64,000 nucleotides of DNA from Cymbidium sinense (GCA_021442155.1 CM038225.1:81728925-81792924); one strand, 5' to 3'; counted from the stretch's first letter, positions 38,436 to 51,179 are shown. Notes: generated from the letters alone by a model not told the origin. Translations and numbers: made by a program.

Positions 38436-39777
38436 GTTACCATATCTGAAAGGGCAAGATCATAAGACCCATCATAAGAGTCATTCCAATTAAAGTGGAA
38501 AGTCTTCAAATTGAGTTGTATACTCCAATCCTAATCAAATTTAGTCGTTTCAATAATTGAAAGCCCAACTTCAAACTCGTGTAACTCAATTTATGTTATA
38601 GGCCTCACCTTCATCTAAATTTTAGTTTCTCAATGAAGGTAAGACTAAAATCAAATTATATTTGGATATAAGTCCCAACATAAATTGGGCAATAAGCCAT
38701 ATCTTTAACTAAATCTAGACTTTTTAATGAATACAAGACTCAAAATAAATTACATTTAGGCATTCCAATGAATGTAGGTCCTATATTTTAGTCAATTCTA
38801 AAATTCTAATTGATATAAGCCCCATCTTTAAGTCAATTTGTGCTTTCAAGCATCCATCTTTATGTCAATTCAAACATTCCAATGGATGTAGGAACCACTT
38901 TAACCAAATTTTGTAGGCTACCTTGCCTAAAGGGAAAGAATGTAAGACACAATTTTTAGGTCATATAATAGATGTAAGCCTTATCCCAAATTAAATCTAA
39001 GCCTTCTAATGAATATGAGCCCAAACTCAAATACAAGTTGGGCCAGCTATCATGATAATCAGCTCACTAAATTAATTAAATTTGTAAATTAAAAAAATAA
39101 TAAACTAAAATTTATATACATTTACCTTGTCCAACTCAAGATCCCTGAGAAGACGTAACCCATAGGTGTTAACCAAATATCCTAGACGTTATGGTTTATG
39201 TCCTTCAAATGTTGATAATTTTTTTCAACAAATTAAAAATTCATTAATAAGAAAAAGAAGCACATAGTCCAAAGCCAATAAGTGAGACTCTCAAAAAAGA
39301 AAGGACCAATCCCTCAAAAAGCATATAGCTCAAAGAGAGTAGTACAAAATGGATATCTAAACCTAAAATAGATTGGTCCTAATTACAATAGTGAAATAAA
39401 AAGTATAGTAAAATATATTATACACATCTTTAACAACTGGAAAAATATTTAGAGTCCTAAAGGTAATGGTGATTTTCTTCCAATAATGCTTGAGATTCTT
39501 ATCCTTGAGTGTTGCAAAAATTTTGAGTCTTGATGTTCCCCTTCAATGTTGAAATCCACCAACATCCAAATTTTTTTGGTTCGTTAGATTTTGTGCGGAT
39601 CTCCTTGATTACCTATAATCTCCTAAAGAATAATGGCATTTGATAGTAAAAATAATCTGAATACCATAAGATAATTAATATGAAACAATTCAACCATTTA
39701 TTAAATTGATATAGCTGATTAGAGTGAGTTTTTTATTTGTGTTGTTCTCTTAACATGATTTTGACATTTTGAATTCT
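38436..39777. other. Unclassified AT-rich DNA between the X and Y elements
   Basis: From 38,480 to 39,060 there are degenerate units of about 50-65 bp with phrases such as caatgaatgtaggtcc, ttgatataagcccc and aatggatgtagg, so this may be a decayed tandem repeat or another element's 3' UTR. From 39,060 to 39,777 I recognise nothing. The five bases before the Y LTR are ATTCT (39,773-39,777), a possible target-site duplication whose partner is not seen. Confidence 0.5.
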
Positions 39778-40341
39778 TGATGTAGAACATCATGAGGATC
39801 CAAAAATTAGATCTCAAGGTTCATTTACAAGATCTCAAGCTAAAGCCCAAGAAAATTCAAGAAAGAAGAAGACTTAGCTAATTAGCCTGCTAAAGCCCAT
39901 TTTATGACTTCATTATTTAATGTAATTTTTAATTTTCTTCTAGAAAGTCTATGTTTGAAAATTTTTATTTAAAAATTCAAAGCATGACATGTGAGGTGGT
40001 TGAATCCATATAAAATAATAGCATGTGAAATGGTGGATGGCATAAAATAATAAGACAATTTAATGCTTCACATTAATGTGGCCACCCACCTTTCCCCCCA
40101 TATTTGAATTTTTTTCTTTGAAAGATGCATGTAATGGCTATAAATAGCCCCCCTTACTAGAATGAATGGGATATTTTGGCAATTATGAATTATTTGAGTT
40201 ATTTTTGTAGTTTGAGAGCTTAGTGGCCAAACCTTGGCAATCCTTAGTGGGAATGCTAGTTATCCAACATATCATCTTTCCTCACCTCCAATACCCAAGT
40301 TCTCTCAATCTCAGCAAAAGAAAGAACACCCACCTCCATCA
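39778..40341 (+). repeat. 5' LTR of chromovirus Y, 564 bp
   Basis: It begins TGATGTAGAAC and ends CCTCCATCA, four bases before the primer-binding site. Its first part matches 46,017-46,137 and its middle part (39,895-40,013) matches 61,974-62,100. Confidence 0.85.
40138..40147 (+). promoter_or_regulatory. TATA box of the Y 5' LTR
   Basis: CTATAAATAG is a canonical plant TATA box with GC-rich flanks (ggCTATAAATAGccc), about 200 bp before the LTR end. Transcription would start some 30 bp downstream. It is the clearest core promoter in the window. Confidence 0.75.
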
Positions 40342-40345
40342 AATT

Positions 40346-40357
40346 TGGTATCAGAGC
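40346..40357 (+). other. Primer-binding site, initiator tRNA-Met type
   Basis: TGGTATCAGAGC is the standard plant retrotransposon primer-binding site complementary to the 3' end of initiator tRNA-Met. It lies directly after the 5' LTR of element Y, and this fixes the LTR end. Confidence 0.9.
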
Positions 40358-40611
40358 GAAGCCTGGAAGGAGCAAATTTGGTCAAAAGTTTCCTTCAACA
40401 AAGGGAGCATCTCAAGTGGTGGACTTGTCTTCAAACTTGTGAGTTTTTCTTAGACTTGTGAGTTAACTATTTTTTTTATATGATAGTTTAAATACATATT
40501 AGTAGTTTGGAAAGATATATATTTCTTGCAAATTTATAGTGATAGTATAAAGTTTTAATTAGTAAGCTCCATTATATATTTTAGTCATTTTTCAATTGTG
40601 TGAACTTGTGC

Positions 40612-40939
40612 ACCCCCCCCACACCACGCACACACACACATAATTGAAAAAAAGAGAGAGAGAACCTTAGTGAGGTAGTGCTTCACCCTGAAAATAACCT
40701 AGCCATTAGCGCAAATCAAAATGTAATTACTTGATTTATTATCTTTGTTATTATTTATGGTTAATTTTAACCCCCACACACACACACACACCCACACACC
40801 ACACACACACCAATTGAAAAAAAGAGAGAACCTGTGAGGTAGTGCTTCACCCTGAAAATAACCTAGCCATTAGCACAAATCAAAATGTAATTACTTGCTT
40901 TATTATCTTTATTATTATTTATGGTTAATTTTAAAAGTT
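40612..40939 (+). repeat. CA-rich microsatellites and 170-bp tandem duplication in the Y leader
   Basis: Two CA-rich runs (40,612-40,640 and 40,770-40,811) each precede the same block (aattgaaaaaaagagag, then gtgcttcaccctgaaaataac and gcacaaatcaaaatgtaatt). The blocks start at 40,642 and 40,812. The leader between the primer-binding site and gag is about 930 bp. Confidence 0.85.
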
Positions 40940-41288
40940 TCTTTAATTAACTTATGATAACTTGCTGTGTTAAATTAAAAAAAAAGGCTTGATAAATTTG
41001 AGCATTTTTTTCATTGCATTGAAAAATTTTTAAAAAAAGCATGCATAATAATATAAGTGTGTTAAACTAGGTGATTTTGGAAGCTAAATAGAACTTTGTC
41101 AAAAAGACCTAAACTGTCTAAGGAGAGCTTGGGATTTAAGTGGTCTTGTACCCCCTCCTCACCTGGAAGTTCTCTTAGCCTAAAGTTTCACTTTGATTGC
41201 ACAATTATATTATAATTGTTTATTTTATTCCTTTTTTTTCTTTGATCCCTTTTCAAATATTTTTTTTTCTTTACAAAAAAAAATCTCA

Positions 41289-42480
41289 TGGCATCAAAAT
41301 CTCTCTCTCAAGATCAAGTTAAAAATTTAACTAGATTAGTTGATACCTTAGATCTTAGGATCCATGAAAATGAATTAAAAACTCAGCAAATATTAGAAGA
41401 AAGTAAGAATCAAATGGAAGAACTTAAAAAATAAATGTAAACTCTTATAATCATCTACAAAATAATAGAGTATCAACTCCTTCTCCAATACTTGCTCAGA
41501 TTGTGCCAATAGGGATAGATGAAGAAGATTCATATCCAAACCATAGAGGAACAAACCACTTAGAAGACCATCAATTGTTAGAGATTGGTGGAAGGGGAGA
41601 AAATTATTTTAAGACTACAGAAGACTCTAATGATCCATCTCAAAGAGTTTAAGTAGAAGCTTGAACTTATGTTGGTATACATGACCCAAATAAATTTCTC
41701 GATCGGTTAGTACAAATGGATGACTTCTTTGATTAGTATAAAATGGATGATTACCAAAGGGTTACTTTTGCTAAAATGAAATTGATAGGGCATGCTAAAA
41801 TTTATTGGACAAATACTTTAGCTAAAGAACAAAGATTAGGAATGATAAACCTCACTTGGATAGAAATGAAAGAAATGTTAAGAGCAAAGTCTTGTCCCTA
41901 GCATCATGATAAGAAGTAGCCAATTATTAACTTTGAGTCAAGGTAATCATCTTGTAAGAATACTTGAATACTTTTGAAGATCTAGTTTCTAGAAGCGATT
42001 GTCGCGATAATGATTGGCAATTAGCCAATAAATTTTTTATTAGACTTAGGACTGATATTAGAAATAAAGTTGAATTATTTGACCCACAATCTTTAGAGGA
42101 AGCATTTCATTGCACATTATTGGTTTAACAACAAAAGAAATCTACTTCCATATCTAAAACTAAAAGTCAAGTACCTTCCATTTCATCCCATAGATTTATT
42201 GTAAGACCCGCCCATCCAAATGGATCGGCCCCTTTGCCTAAAACTTCAATTGAAGGGAGCTCTAAGAGCACTATGGAAGTAATATGTTTTAAATGTCATA
42301 AAAAGGATCATATGAAAAATCAATGTAAAGCCCAAATCTTATTTTTAGAAGATGTTAAAAACCCAATAGATGATAATCTAGAAGAAGTTTATGATGACAC
42401 CCAATTATCTGATGAAGAATTGGAATTAATTGATGATCCTCAGGTTAATGTGATGAGATGTCTTACTGTAAAAATGAGAT
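41289..42480 (+). pseudogene. Chromovirus gag, broken
   Basis: The first ATG opens a 48-residue frame (MASKSLSQDQVKNLTRLVDT..) that ends in TAA at 41,435. Coding similarity then continues with shifts: a stretch near 41,695-41,890 reads KFLDRLVQMDDFFD, stop, YKMDDYQRV, then FAKMKLIGHAKIYWT and LTWIEMKEML, which is the capsid core of plant chromoviruses. At 42,285-42,326 a CCHC zinc knuckle CFKCHKKDHMKNQC is intact in spacing (CX2CX4HX4C). An acidic tail follows. Gag would form the particle and bind RNA. Stops at 41,435, near 41,735 and elsewhere make it a pseudogene. Confidence 0.8.
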
Positions 42481-42900
42481 AGAAGATTATAGGAGAAAGA
42501 AAATTTTTAGCATGTATGTTTTATGTAATGAAAAGAGATGTAGGTTAGTTTTAGATGAAGGAAGTGCTATGAATATCATTTCAACACACACCTTAACTCA
42601 AGCCAACCTAAAATCTGAGCCTCACCCTGAACCATTTCATGTTAGCTGGGTAAATTATACATCTCTTCCCATCACCAATAGATGTTTAGTTCAAATTAAA
42701 ATAGGAAGCTATGAGGATCAAATTTGTTGTGATGTTCTCTTTATGGACATTGCTCATATTCTCTTAGGATGACCTTGTCTATATGATATGAATGTTATTC
42801 ACTGTGGTAGGGAAAATACTTATAGTTTTAAACATAATAATAAGACTATTAAACTCCTACCAATAAAGCCAATAGAAAAAACACCCTCCATAGCACCACA
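42480..42900 (+). pseudogene. Chromovirus aspartic protease, broken
   Basis: The frame at 42,458-42,772 reads CRLVLDEGSAMNIISTHTL, where LDEGSAMN corresponds to the family's active site L(I/V)DGGS..N (the first Gly is now Glu). Then come PFHVSWVNYTSLPI and DVLFMDIAHILLG, the flap and the hydrophobic LLG end. A TGA replaces the Arg codon expected in LLGRPW, and the following PCLYDMNVIHCGRENTYSF continues the family pattern. It would mature the Gag-Pol polyprotein. Confidence 0.8.
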
Positions 42901-42984
42901 CAAAATAGCTTTCGACTTAGAACCTAAGCCTCTATTGAAGAAAATGCCAAACTTCAATTAATTATCATAGAAAATCCTACTATT

Positions 42985-43850
42985 ATGGTTAATACTATCA
43001 TTTTTGATTCCTGCCTTAAAACATCTATTCTTCCTTATTTGACCCCAAAGATAGAAATAATTGGTTTTGGAGCTTTACGAAAAGAATTTTCTAATCCATT
43101 TCTTCTTCACATATTACATGTAATAAAAGTCATACCAGACTCTAATGAGACTCACATACCTATGGTCGCTTCCCTACTTTCTGATTTTAAAGATATTGCA
43201 CCCAATGAGCTTCCTGATGAACTACCTCCTCTAAGAGACATTCAACATGCTATTGAGCTCTTACTCAGTTCTCAACTTCCTAATCTTCCACATTCTAGGA
43301 TGAACCATACTAAGCATGCTGAGATTAAAAGACAAGTTAAGGAATTATTAAAAAAGAGTTTTATTCAAGGGAGTCTTAGCCCTTGTGCAATCCCTATTTT
43401 ATTAACTCCAAAGAAAGATGGAATATGGTAAATGTGTGTTGATAGTCGAGCAATAAATAAAATTACTATCAAGTACAGGTTTCCTACTACCGATTAGATG
43501 ATATGTTAAATTTAATCTCAGGAGTAATATTCTTTTCAAAGATTGATCTAAAAAGTGGATATCATCAAATTTGGATTAGATCAGGAGATGAGTGAAAGAA
43601 GGCTTTTAAGACCCATAATTGACTTTATGAATGGCTTGTCATGCCCTTTGTACTTTAAAATGCTCCTAACACATTTTTGAGATTAATGAATACTATTCTT
43701 AAGCCATATATAGGAAAATTTTTGGTGGTGTATTTTGATAATATTCTAATTTTTAGTCTAAGCAAAAATGAGCATCTACAACACCTACAAAAAGTTTGAA
43801 ATACTTAGATAAGAGAAATTATACATTAATTTAAAAAAGTGTTTCTATTT
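42985..43850 (+). pseudogene. Chromovirus reverse transcriptase, broken, catalytic YFDN
   Basis: The upstream frame 42,985-43,431 gives ELPDELPPLRDIQHAIELL, then LPNLPHSRMN and CAIPILLTPKKDGIW, all characteristic of plant chromoviruses. A stop follows at 43,429-43,431, at the position of the usual Arg. Past it, [17 protein letters not shown] is legible, then a shift, then [29 protein letters not shown] and NAPNTF. The catalytic box reads VYFDNILIF near 43,730-43,756: the second Asp of YxDD is Asn. There are several further TGA and TAG stops (for example near 43,594 and 43,620). It cannot be active. Confidence 0.85.
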
Positions 43851-43859
43851 GCAAGCTGA

Positions 43860-44600
43860 GGTAATCTTTTTAGGCTTTATTCTAGACTTAAACTTGATCC
43901 TTCTAAAATAAAAGTAATCTTAAATTGGCCATCACCTAAAAGTTTTACTGAAGTTAGAAGCTTCCATGGGTTAGCCACTTTTTATCAGAGATTTATCAAG
44001 AATTTTACTACCATTATTGCTTCGATAACTAATATACTAAAATTAGATAAATTTTTTTAGACTCCTAATGCACAAAAGGCCTTAGAGCAAATTAAAGTTC
44101 TTATCACTTCTGCATTAATCCTTAGGCTTCTTGATTTTTCTAAAGCCTTTGAAGTGACATACGATGCTTCAGGAATTGGGATAGGTGGAATTTCTAGCCA
44201 AGAGAATCATCCTTCACATTCTTTAATAAAAAGTTAGATGAAGCCAAACAATGATATTCCACCTATGATAGGGAGTTTTATGTTGTAATTTAATCCTTAA
44301 GACATTAGTGACACTATCCCTTACATAGAGAATTTATACTTAATTTTAATTATCATGCCTTAAAATTCATTAATACTCAATGAAAATTAAGTCATAGGAA
44401 TACAAAATGGGTTGAATTTTTATAAGACTACTCTTTTGTTCTAAAGCATAAGCCTAGAATTTAGAATAAATCTGCTGATGCTTTATCTAGGGTAAACCTA
44501 ATGGTTTCCTCTTTAGAATTGAGAATTCTAGGATTTGATAAAATTAAATATGATTATATTATGTGCCCTGACTTTCACCTAATTTATCTTAAATACCTAG
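43860..44600 (+). pseudogene. Chromovirus RNase H, broken
   Basis: After the RT connection ([25 protein letters not shown] phrase near 43,950-44,010) the frame reads AFEVTYDASGIGIGG at about 44,147-44,190, the first catalytic Asp block of Ty3/gypsy RNase H. Further down, around 44,380-44,490, degraded pieces of the HR..WVEF and KPR....DALSR motifs are visible (NKSADALSRV near 44,466). Stops are frequent between 44,235 and 44,465. Confidence 0.7.
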
Positions 44601-44689
44601 ATAAACTAATAACTTTATAAGGAACATTCTTGATAACAAATGGATATTTATACAAAGGAAAATAACTATGCATTCCTCAATCTTCTCTT

Positions 44690-45770
44690 AGATAATTCCT
44701 TATCACTGAGCTATATGTTGGAGGTGTAGTTGGTCATTTTGGAAAAGATAAGACCACATGTTTATTAGAAAATAGATTTTACTGGACTTCATTAAAATGA
44801 GATGTTCTAAAATTAGTGGCTCAATGCTTAATTTGTAAACAAGCTAAAACTATCAAACAAAAGTCTGGACAATACACAACCTTACCTATTTCTTATAGGC
44901 TTTGGGAAGACTTATCAATGGATTTTATTCTAGGATTACCTAGGACAGTTCGAGGACATGATAGCATTTTTATTATAGTTGATAGGTTCTCAAAAATAGC
45001 TCATTTTTTATCTTATTCAAAAACAAATTATGCTTCTTATATAGCCAAATTATTTTTTAAGGAAATAGTGCAACTCCATGGTCTCCCTTTAACCATTATT
45101 TTTGACAGAGATGTTAAGTTTGTCTCATATTTTTGGAAAATATTATGGAAATTATTAGGTACCAAATTATAATTTTTTTCTACCTTTAACCCCCAAATTG
45201 ATGGATAACCTGAAGTAGTTAATCGTATCTTAGGAAATTTGCTTAGATGCTTAGTAGGTAAAAGTTTAGGAAATTGGGATTTACCTTTACCAACCTCAAA
45301 ATTTTCCTATAATAATACTATTTCTAGAACTACAAAAAATCACCATTTGAGATAGTCTATGGTCAAAACCCACAATGACCAATAGAAGTAGCAAACCTGC
45401 CATCTCATGTATTTTTTGTTGCAACATTCTCATTTACTAAAGATTTTCAAATCCTCCATGAAGATATAAGAAAGCAAATTACTATAAGTAATAAAAACTA
45501 TTCTTAAAAGGCAAATCATAGTCGTTTAACAAAAAAATTAAGTGAAGGTGATTATGTATTGATTCGCATTCAACCAGAGCATTATCAAACCACTAAATAT
45601 AAGAAATTACATGCATGAGCTTGTGGTCTATTTCAAATTCTTAAGAAAATTGGAACTAATGCTTATCACCTTGATTTACCTACTGATATGCTCATTCATC
45701 TAGTTATTAATATTAAAAATATTCTATCATATGAAGGAATTAACAAACCTCCACTTGTTTAGTCTATCTC
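44690..45770 (+). pseudogene. Chromovirus integrase, broken
   Basis: The zinc-binding region reads VGHFGKDKT..LLENRFYW and QCLICKQAK (CxxC at 44,825-44,836), with a TGA in between. The frame 44,816-45,172 encodes the core start: LWEDLSMDFILGLPRT (Asp at 44,921), DSIFIIVDRFSKIAHF and IIFDRDVKF (second Asp at about 45,104). After a stop, PQIDG and PEVVNRILGN supply the Glu of the D,D-35-E triad near 45,212. The C-terminal GPY/F-like region with KLSEGDYVLIRI is near 45,540-45,575. Multiple stops make it inactive. Confidence 0.85.
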
Positions 45771-45805
45771 TTTAGCAAGAGATATATCACCGTACTGGTA
45801 GAAGC

Positions 45806-45955
45806 CCACTTTCTTTGAAGTTGATCATATTATCACTGAGGAAGCACAAATTAATCCAAATTTTGAACATCATTTTCTAGTTTGTTGGATGAATAAGCCA
45901 CTATTTGAAGACACATGATTTACCCATACTGATTTGGAGACCTTAGCCCCATAAT
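45806..45955 (+). pseudogene. Chromodomain at the integrase C-terminus
   Basis: The frame reads FFEVDHIITEEAQINP, then HHFLVCWMNKPLFEDT, a TGA where the conserved Trp is expected, and FTHTDLETLAP. This has the size and order of the integrase-linked chromodomain that defines chromoviruses: an EVD(H/R)I strand, a LV.W..KP..E(D/N)T(W) core and a C-terminal helix. Such domains are known or proposed to steer integration toward marked chromatin. The presence of this domain separates Y from the X element. Confidence 0.75.
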
Positions 45956-46004
45956 TAGTAGAAAACTTCTTAGATTTCAACTCTATGGAGAAGAGTTCAA
46001 TTTT

Positions 46005-46016
46005 GCCCAAGGGAGT
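46005..46016 (+). other. Polypurine tract of element Y
   Basis: The purines AAGGGAG (46,009-46,015) directly precede the 3' LTR start TGATGTAG at 46,017. It is short but in the correct place for priming of plus-strand DNA. Confidence 0.6.
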
Positions 46017-46137
46017 TGATGTAGAACATCATGAGGATCCAAAAATTAGATATCAAGGTCCATTTACAAGATCTCATGCTAAAGCCCAAGAAAATTCAAG
46101 AAAGAAGAAGGCTTAGCCCATTAGCCTGCTAAGGCCC
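46017..46137 (+). repeat. 3' LTR of element Y, first part
   Basis: It matches 39,778-39,898 almost base for base, up to GCCC at the insertion point. The last five bases, GGCCC, face GTCCC at 61,974-61,978; the uninterrupted 5' LTR has AGCCC at 39,894-39,898. Confidence 0.9.
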
Positions 46138-49100
46138 TATGGTGTTTCTTTTTAAATATGTGTGTATATGGGGACATGCATATCTGGCTCATTGAGGTGA
46201 TCGAGTACAACATCAAGGAATAGTGCAATTTTGAAATATAGAAATCACTATCCTATAATGGACCTAATCACCTAATAAGGACTCTTAAGGCATGATGAGT
46301 CTTCAAATATACCAGAGATTTTTCCCTTACTTTACATGGATGAATAAAGTAGGATTTATTTAAACTAGATTCTAAAGTTCCCTATGGGGGCAAGCCCTCA
46401 TAGTTAATTATATCCTAAGAAAGGTGAGTTTCTTAGAAATACTCTCGATTAAAGTAGGCAATTGTTGCCTCAAAATATTTCAAAGATAGGACTATCAATA
46501 AATTGGTTATATTTAAAAAAAATCAAGTGGGTTAGATCAAAAAGAGAGACTTATTATCGAAGCCAAAAGTAGATGAGTAGGGGATGCTCATGATACTAGA
46601 AAGCCTAGTGAGCATCCCAAACTATCCTATGGTTGGGTTTTATATATTCAAAATTGGAGAGAATTATATATTTAAGTTGAAATTTTATTAGAAAACTAGG
46701 ACTTATAATCCCACAACACAATATTATGGAAATGCCTAAGGGGTAAGGATTTATGCTTGTATTCAAAAGGAAAATAACAACATCAGATCCTAAATCTAGA
46801 GAGCTTCGGTGAGGGCCAAAGCACGCCTAAATCTAAGCAAAAAAATGGGTATATTATTTACCTCCATAAGAGAAGGTAAACCACCCGACTGGTAGACTTA
46901 TAACTTTCTGGAGTGGCAGCCAGCTAACTCATCCTACGTTTTAAAACCATATGGTCAAGTCATATATTTTGCAAGATGGTTAGGATGTTATTATTTAGAA
47001 GAAAACTAATGTTCTTAAACCCACTCCTTAAGAGACTAGAGCATGAGTGGTATGAATAATGACTTTGTCTAATGCAAATTTTATCAAATTTTATTTGATT
47101 TTGGACTCTTTATTTTGACAAAATCTATTGGATTTTATATGTCTAAATGCATGATGGAATAAGTTTATTGGATAAATCGGAGAGAAAGAGGTGTTTTCAA
47201 CCATAAGGGGGACCCTCAAAGGTTAGGTCTTCCTCTATCGTGTAAGGATAGAAACCCTCTCTTAGCAAGAATGAAATAAGATGATATACATGATATTAAG
47301 CATACAATATTCAGCTAAGGGGTTGCTAAATCTTTTAATTATCTTGATTTAATACCTAGGATTTAAATGGGGTTATGAGTTGTTTAGAAAATTAGTCATG
47401 AGTTGTAGTTGGAGTAAAAAGATTAATTTTTTTCTAAGAGCCTAATCGGATCCAGGCCACACATTAAATCATCATACATGAAGAAACCAAGAAAATACAT
47501 GCCATTTCTATTACACAATTGTAAATAAAGTATCAAACAAGTTATAAACTCAACATAAAAGAATAATAGGCCGGTGTGGTCAGGTACTGCCATACAACCC
47601 GAGAAGAGAAATGGGTAGCCGAGCTCTAACCTTATACAACCTGGTATATGAAAGAATAATTACAATTACAAATGAACAAATGCTATAGGGGTCTTCATAT
47701 CTTCTTTCTTCATGTTTCCATTATTCCTCTTTTGGATTTGCTTGCTATGAAGGCATCACGGGGCCTCCCAAGATAAAGCCTTCTAGCCTCCACTCATCCT
47801 AATCCCCCATAACACCAATCCTAATTCTTAATGCACAATTACATCAAAAATATAAAAAAGTAAATCTAATTACACCTGCAAAATAAGTGTTAGGTAAACA
47901 CATCATACAACTCAAGCAATTATATGTATAATTTGGACTTAGCACCTTGGACATGGGTAACCAAGTCCACCTGTCCTAATTTAGATTGTGCTTAGGGGTT
48001 AAGAAACCTGAAAAAGAGAGAATTTATATTTATTTTAAGCACCCCTTAAGCACAATCTCCTGCAAAAAAAAATTATTAGGCTAATCACGGCCTAATATCC
48101 AGTCTATGAAGCATACACCCTAACATCTAGTCTATAATAATACATCATAAAACAAACATACATCAAGCCATGCACTACCCTAACATAAAGCTAGAAGTGG
48201 TGACTTAATCTAATGTGTGTGTATTAAGGCTTGTGTGGCATGTCCTAACTAGGCTTTAGAGTTATCATTCTCTAAGTATGAAGGACATTTAATTATAAAG
48301 GGTGGTTTCAATTTAAATGGTTTAATTGATTTGTAAATTTTTGCTTAGTGTTTTCTTTTATTTCATTTAAGTTACACTTAAAAACTAAGTGCTATAAAGA
48401 GAAGAATAGACAGGGTCACTCTCTTTTATCCCTACCTTAAGTCACATCTAAAGCAAATGAATTAAATGAATTCCCTTTAATGAATGGCTTATTAAATATT
48501 TTAATTAGTCCTAGGTTTAGGTTCACTTTAAATAATCCTATTCAATAAGAAAGGCATCTTAAGATTAATTAGAATTAATTACTATCACATAAAACATGTT
48601 TATTCATTTCTTTCCATCACGTATATCATGCATATGATTAAGTCCTAAACATAACTATACATGCAATTTATTTTTGGCACACTTAGATGCAAAATTCATA
48701 AATGAGTTTATAGAAAAAGGGGATTCTCATTCATTAGCTAAATGAACATTCAAATGTATGAAAGTTCTAAGCAATTCTGCACCAGGGGAGTGAGGTAGGA
48801 ACCTCCTTACTTAAAACGTGCATCCAGGAATGTCGGACTAATATACTTCTTAAATACGGATGTATAAACAACTATAAGAATAAAAAAACCATGCAAAAGT
48901 AGGGTTTGATTTATTTAATTTATTTATGTAAATGAATCAAAGCTATATCTATATTGTAATGTCAAAGTGCATAAGAATGAAATCAAGGCGCCATTGTTAC
49001 GCACCGGGGGAGTGAGGAACCTCCCTTGGGGCTACATAAAATCCCCGAAATGTCCAGACTAATATACCCATTAACATTCAAACTTATGAAAATCAACATA

Positions 49101-50265
49101 TGAATGTAAGAAATAGACTTCACTTCATACAGTAAGCTTATATTCATATGCATCTCCTATGTATGTGTAACTAAAGTCACAATATATTTTATTATTCATT
49201 AATAAGATTTTGAAAATACATTTGAGATTTAATAGTGATAATAGCCATACATATTTCTAATTAAGTCAACACATGCAAATTGACATAAAGGAAATCATTT
49301 TCATTTAATTTGAAAGAAATGAATGCATGAATACAAGTGGCATACAACATTTTAATATGATTAGAAAGAAATAAAGAAACACATGCATGTAATCTCATTC
49401 AATCCAACAAATTCCTAAGGACAATCACATTAAATAAGATCATTTAAAATAAACCAAAGTTACTTAAAGCCATTTTTGAACTTTATGTTTGATTTGATTT
49501 AAGAAAGATGAAAGATGTTTGCAAAGCCTAATCACATTCCCCATATGTGTGAATTAATTTGGTTTAATGAGAAGCAATTAAATTGATTTTATAGCTTAAT
49601 TAAGTTGATGTATGAATTAAATCAATTAATTAAACCCTTACCTATATCACCTTAAGTTAATTAACACAATAATGATGAGCCAACATGAGATGCAACCATA
49701 TAGAAAAGTAAATTAGCAATGCTCCTAAGAAATGAAAGGGGCCTAATGCAATTGGCTCATAATTAATAAGTAATTAAGCTTAAGTGATTTGTTTAATTAC
49801 TTTTATGATTTTCTCACACATTTAAGCTAATCATAATTTCACTAAATTTCTTTAGACTATTAAACATCTAAAGAACTACCCAAGGTTTATTAATCAAAGT
49901 TAGGAAAGAAATGGATTTTAAATTAATTTAATTAAGCACTTAATTGGTTAATTAAATCCTGTGATTATATTTTAATTAGGATAATGAAGTTAACTTAGGG
50001 AAAGAGATCAAGGAAGAGGCCTCAACTCCAATCCCTAAGTCATTTCAAACAATCAATTAGGCTTTGAAATAATTAGATTCCCTTTTCTTTTAATTGATTA
50101 ATTAAGTTGCTAATTAATTACTTAAACTTTGATTACTTTGAAACAAATGAAGAGGCTTAATGAAATGGTCATAAAGAGTAAACTAAACCAATTTCCTAAG
50201 ACTTTCACTATTAATAGATGGCAATAAGCTTAATTAGTGGATTAATTCACTATACATAGGACTCC
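46138..50265 (-). repeat. LTR-X copy 6 (-), second half of a solo LTR inserted in the Y LTR
   Basis: Reading on the - strand this is the 3' half of LTR-X, ending CACCATA at 46,138. Blocks correspond in reverse to 29,700-34,239: the ggacctaatcacc block at 46,258, agatttagcaacccctta at 47,310, the stunted gaagaaa region near 47,700, two gaggctt-type modules at 49,075 and 48,860, and the attgtccttagg block at 49,427. At 50,265 the sequence breaks in ..attaattcactat, which continues at 57,928 after the nested LTR. Confidence 0.85.
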
Positions 50266-51179
50266 TCTTAGACACTAAGAGTTTCTTAGTCTTAAGATAC
50301 TTCTAGTGATTAGGTGACCATTTAACCCAACCCTAGAGACTTAGAAGAGTTCGCCATAGGAGTAGGTCATGCCTTAGGGGTGTTAGGAAAAATTGCCTAC
50401 CCTATAGCTTGAACCAAATCGTCACTTCCTTCGTTCAAGTCAAACTACAAATCCAAACCAACTTCAAACTCAAATCAATTCCAACTTAATTGATTTTTTC
50501 AAATCTAAATCAACTTCAAACTTCAAATCCAAATCAACTTCAAATCAAAATGATTGAAACCCATGAACCAATTCCAAATTAAATCTCAAATAAATTCCAA
50601 CTTAATTGATTTTCTCAAACCTTAGATCAATTTCAATGGATTTTTTCAAATCATTAATCAATTCCAAATGATTGAAACCCATGATTAAATTCCAAATTTA
50701 AAAAAACTTTCCTAATTCACTTTGATTCCATCTTACGGACTTAGCTCAAATCAAATCAAAATCCAAATCAAATCAAATTCAAGAGATTTTCTCATAACTT
50801 ATTTATAATCTCATTTATATTCATAAATATAAATGAAATATAAATTTAAAAACCCAAAACTAAATTCAAAACTCAAACCCCAAATCTAATAAATATCCAA
50901 CCTAAACTCTTTCAAGTAAAATTCTTGAACTTAACCAAATCAACCTTAAATCAATTCAAACCCTTGAATTTTCTTCATGATTCAATCAATCCTTCAATCA
51001 TGAATCCAAATATAAACACAAACTTCAATCATCAAACCAAAATTAAATTCAAAACTCAAACCTAAATCAAACCCATGTTCATCCTTTGAACTTGAAATTA
51101 TCAAATGAATCAAAACCCATTTGACTCCAAATCACTTGCAAATAGATTTATATTTCAATCATAAGTCCATATGTGGGTT

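Noticed and set aside
40612..40811. CA repeats as Z-DNA or regulatory element of the chromovirus.
   Set aside because: They are ordinary microsatellites amplified by a 170-bp tandem duplication in the leader; nothing in the sequence supports a function.
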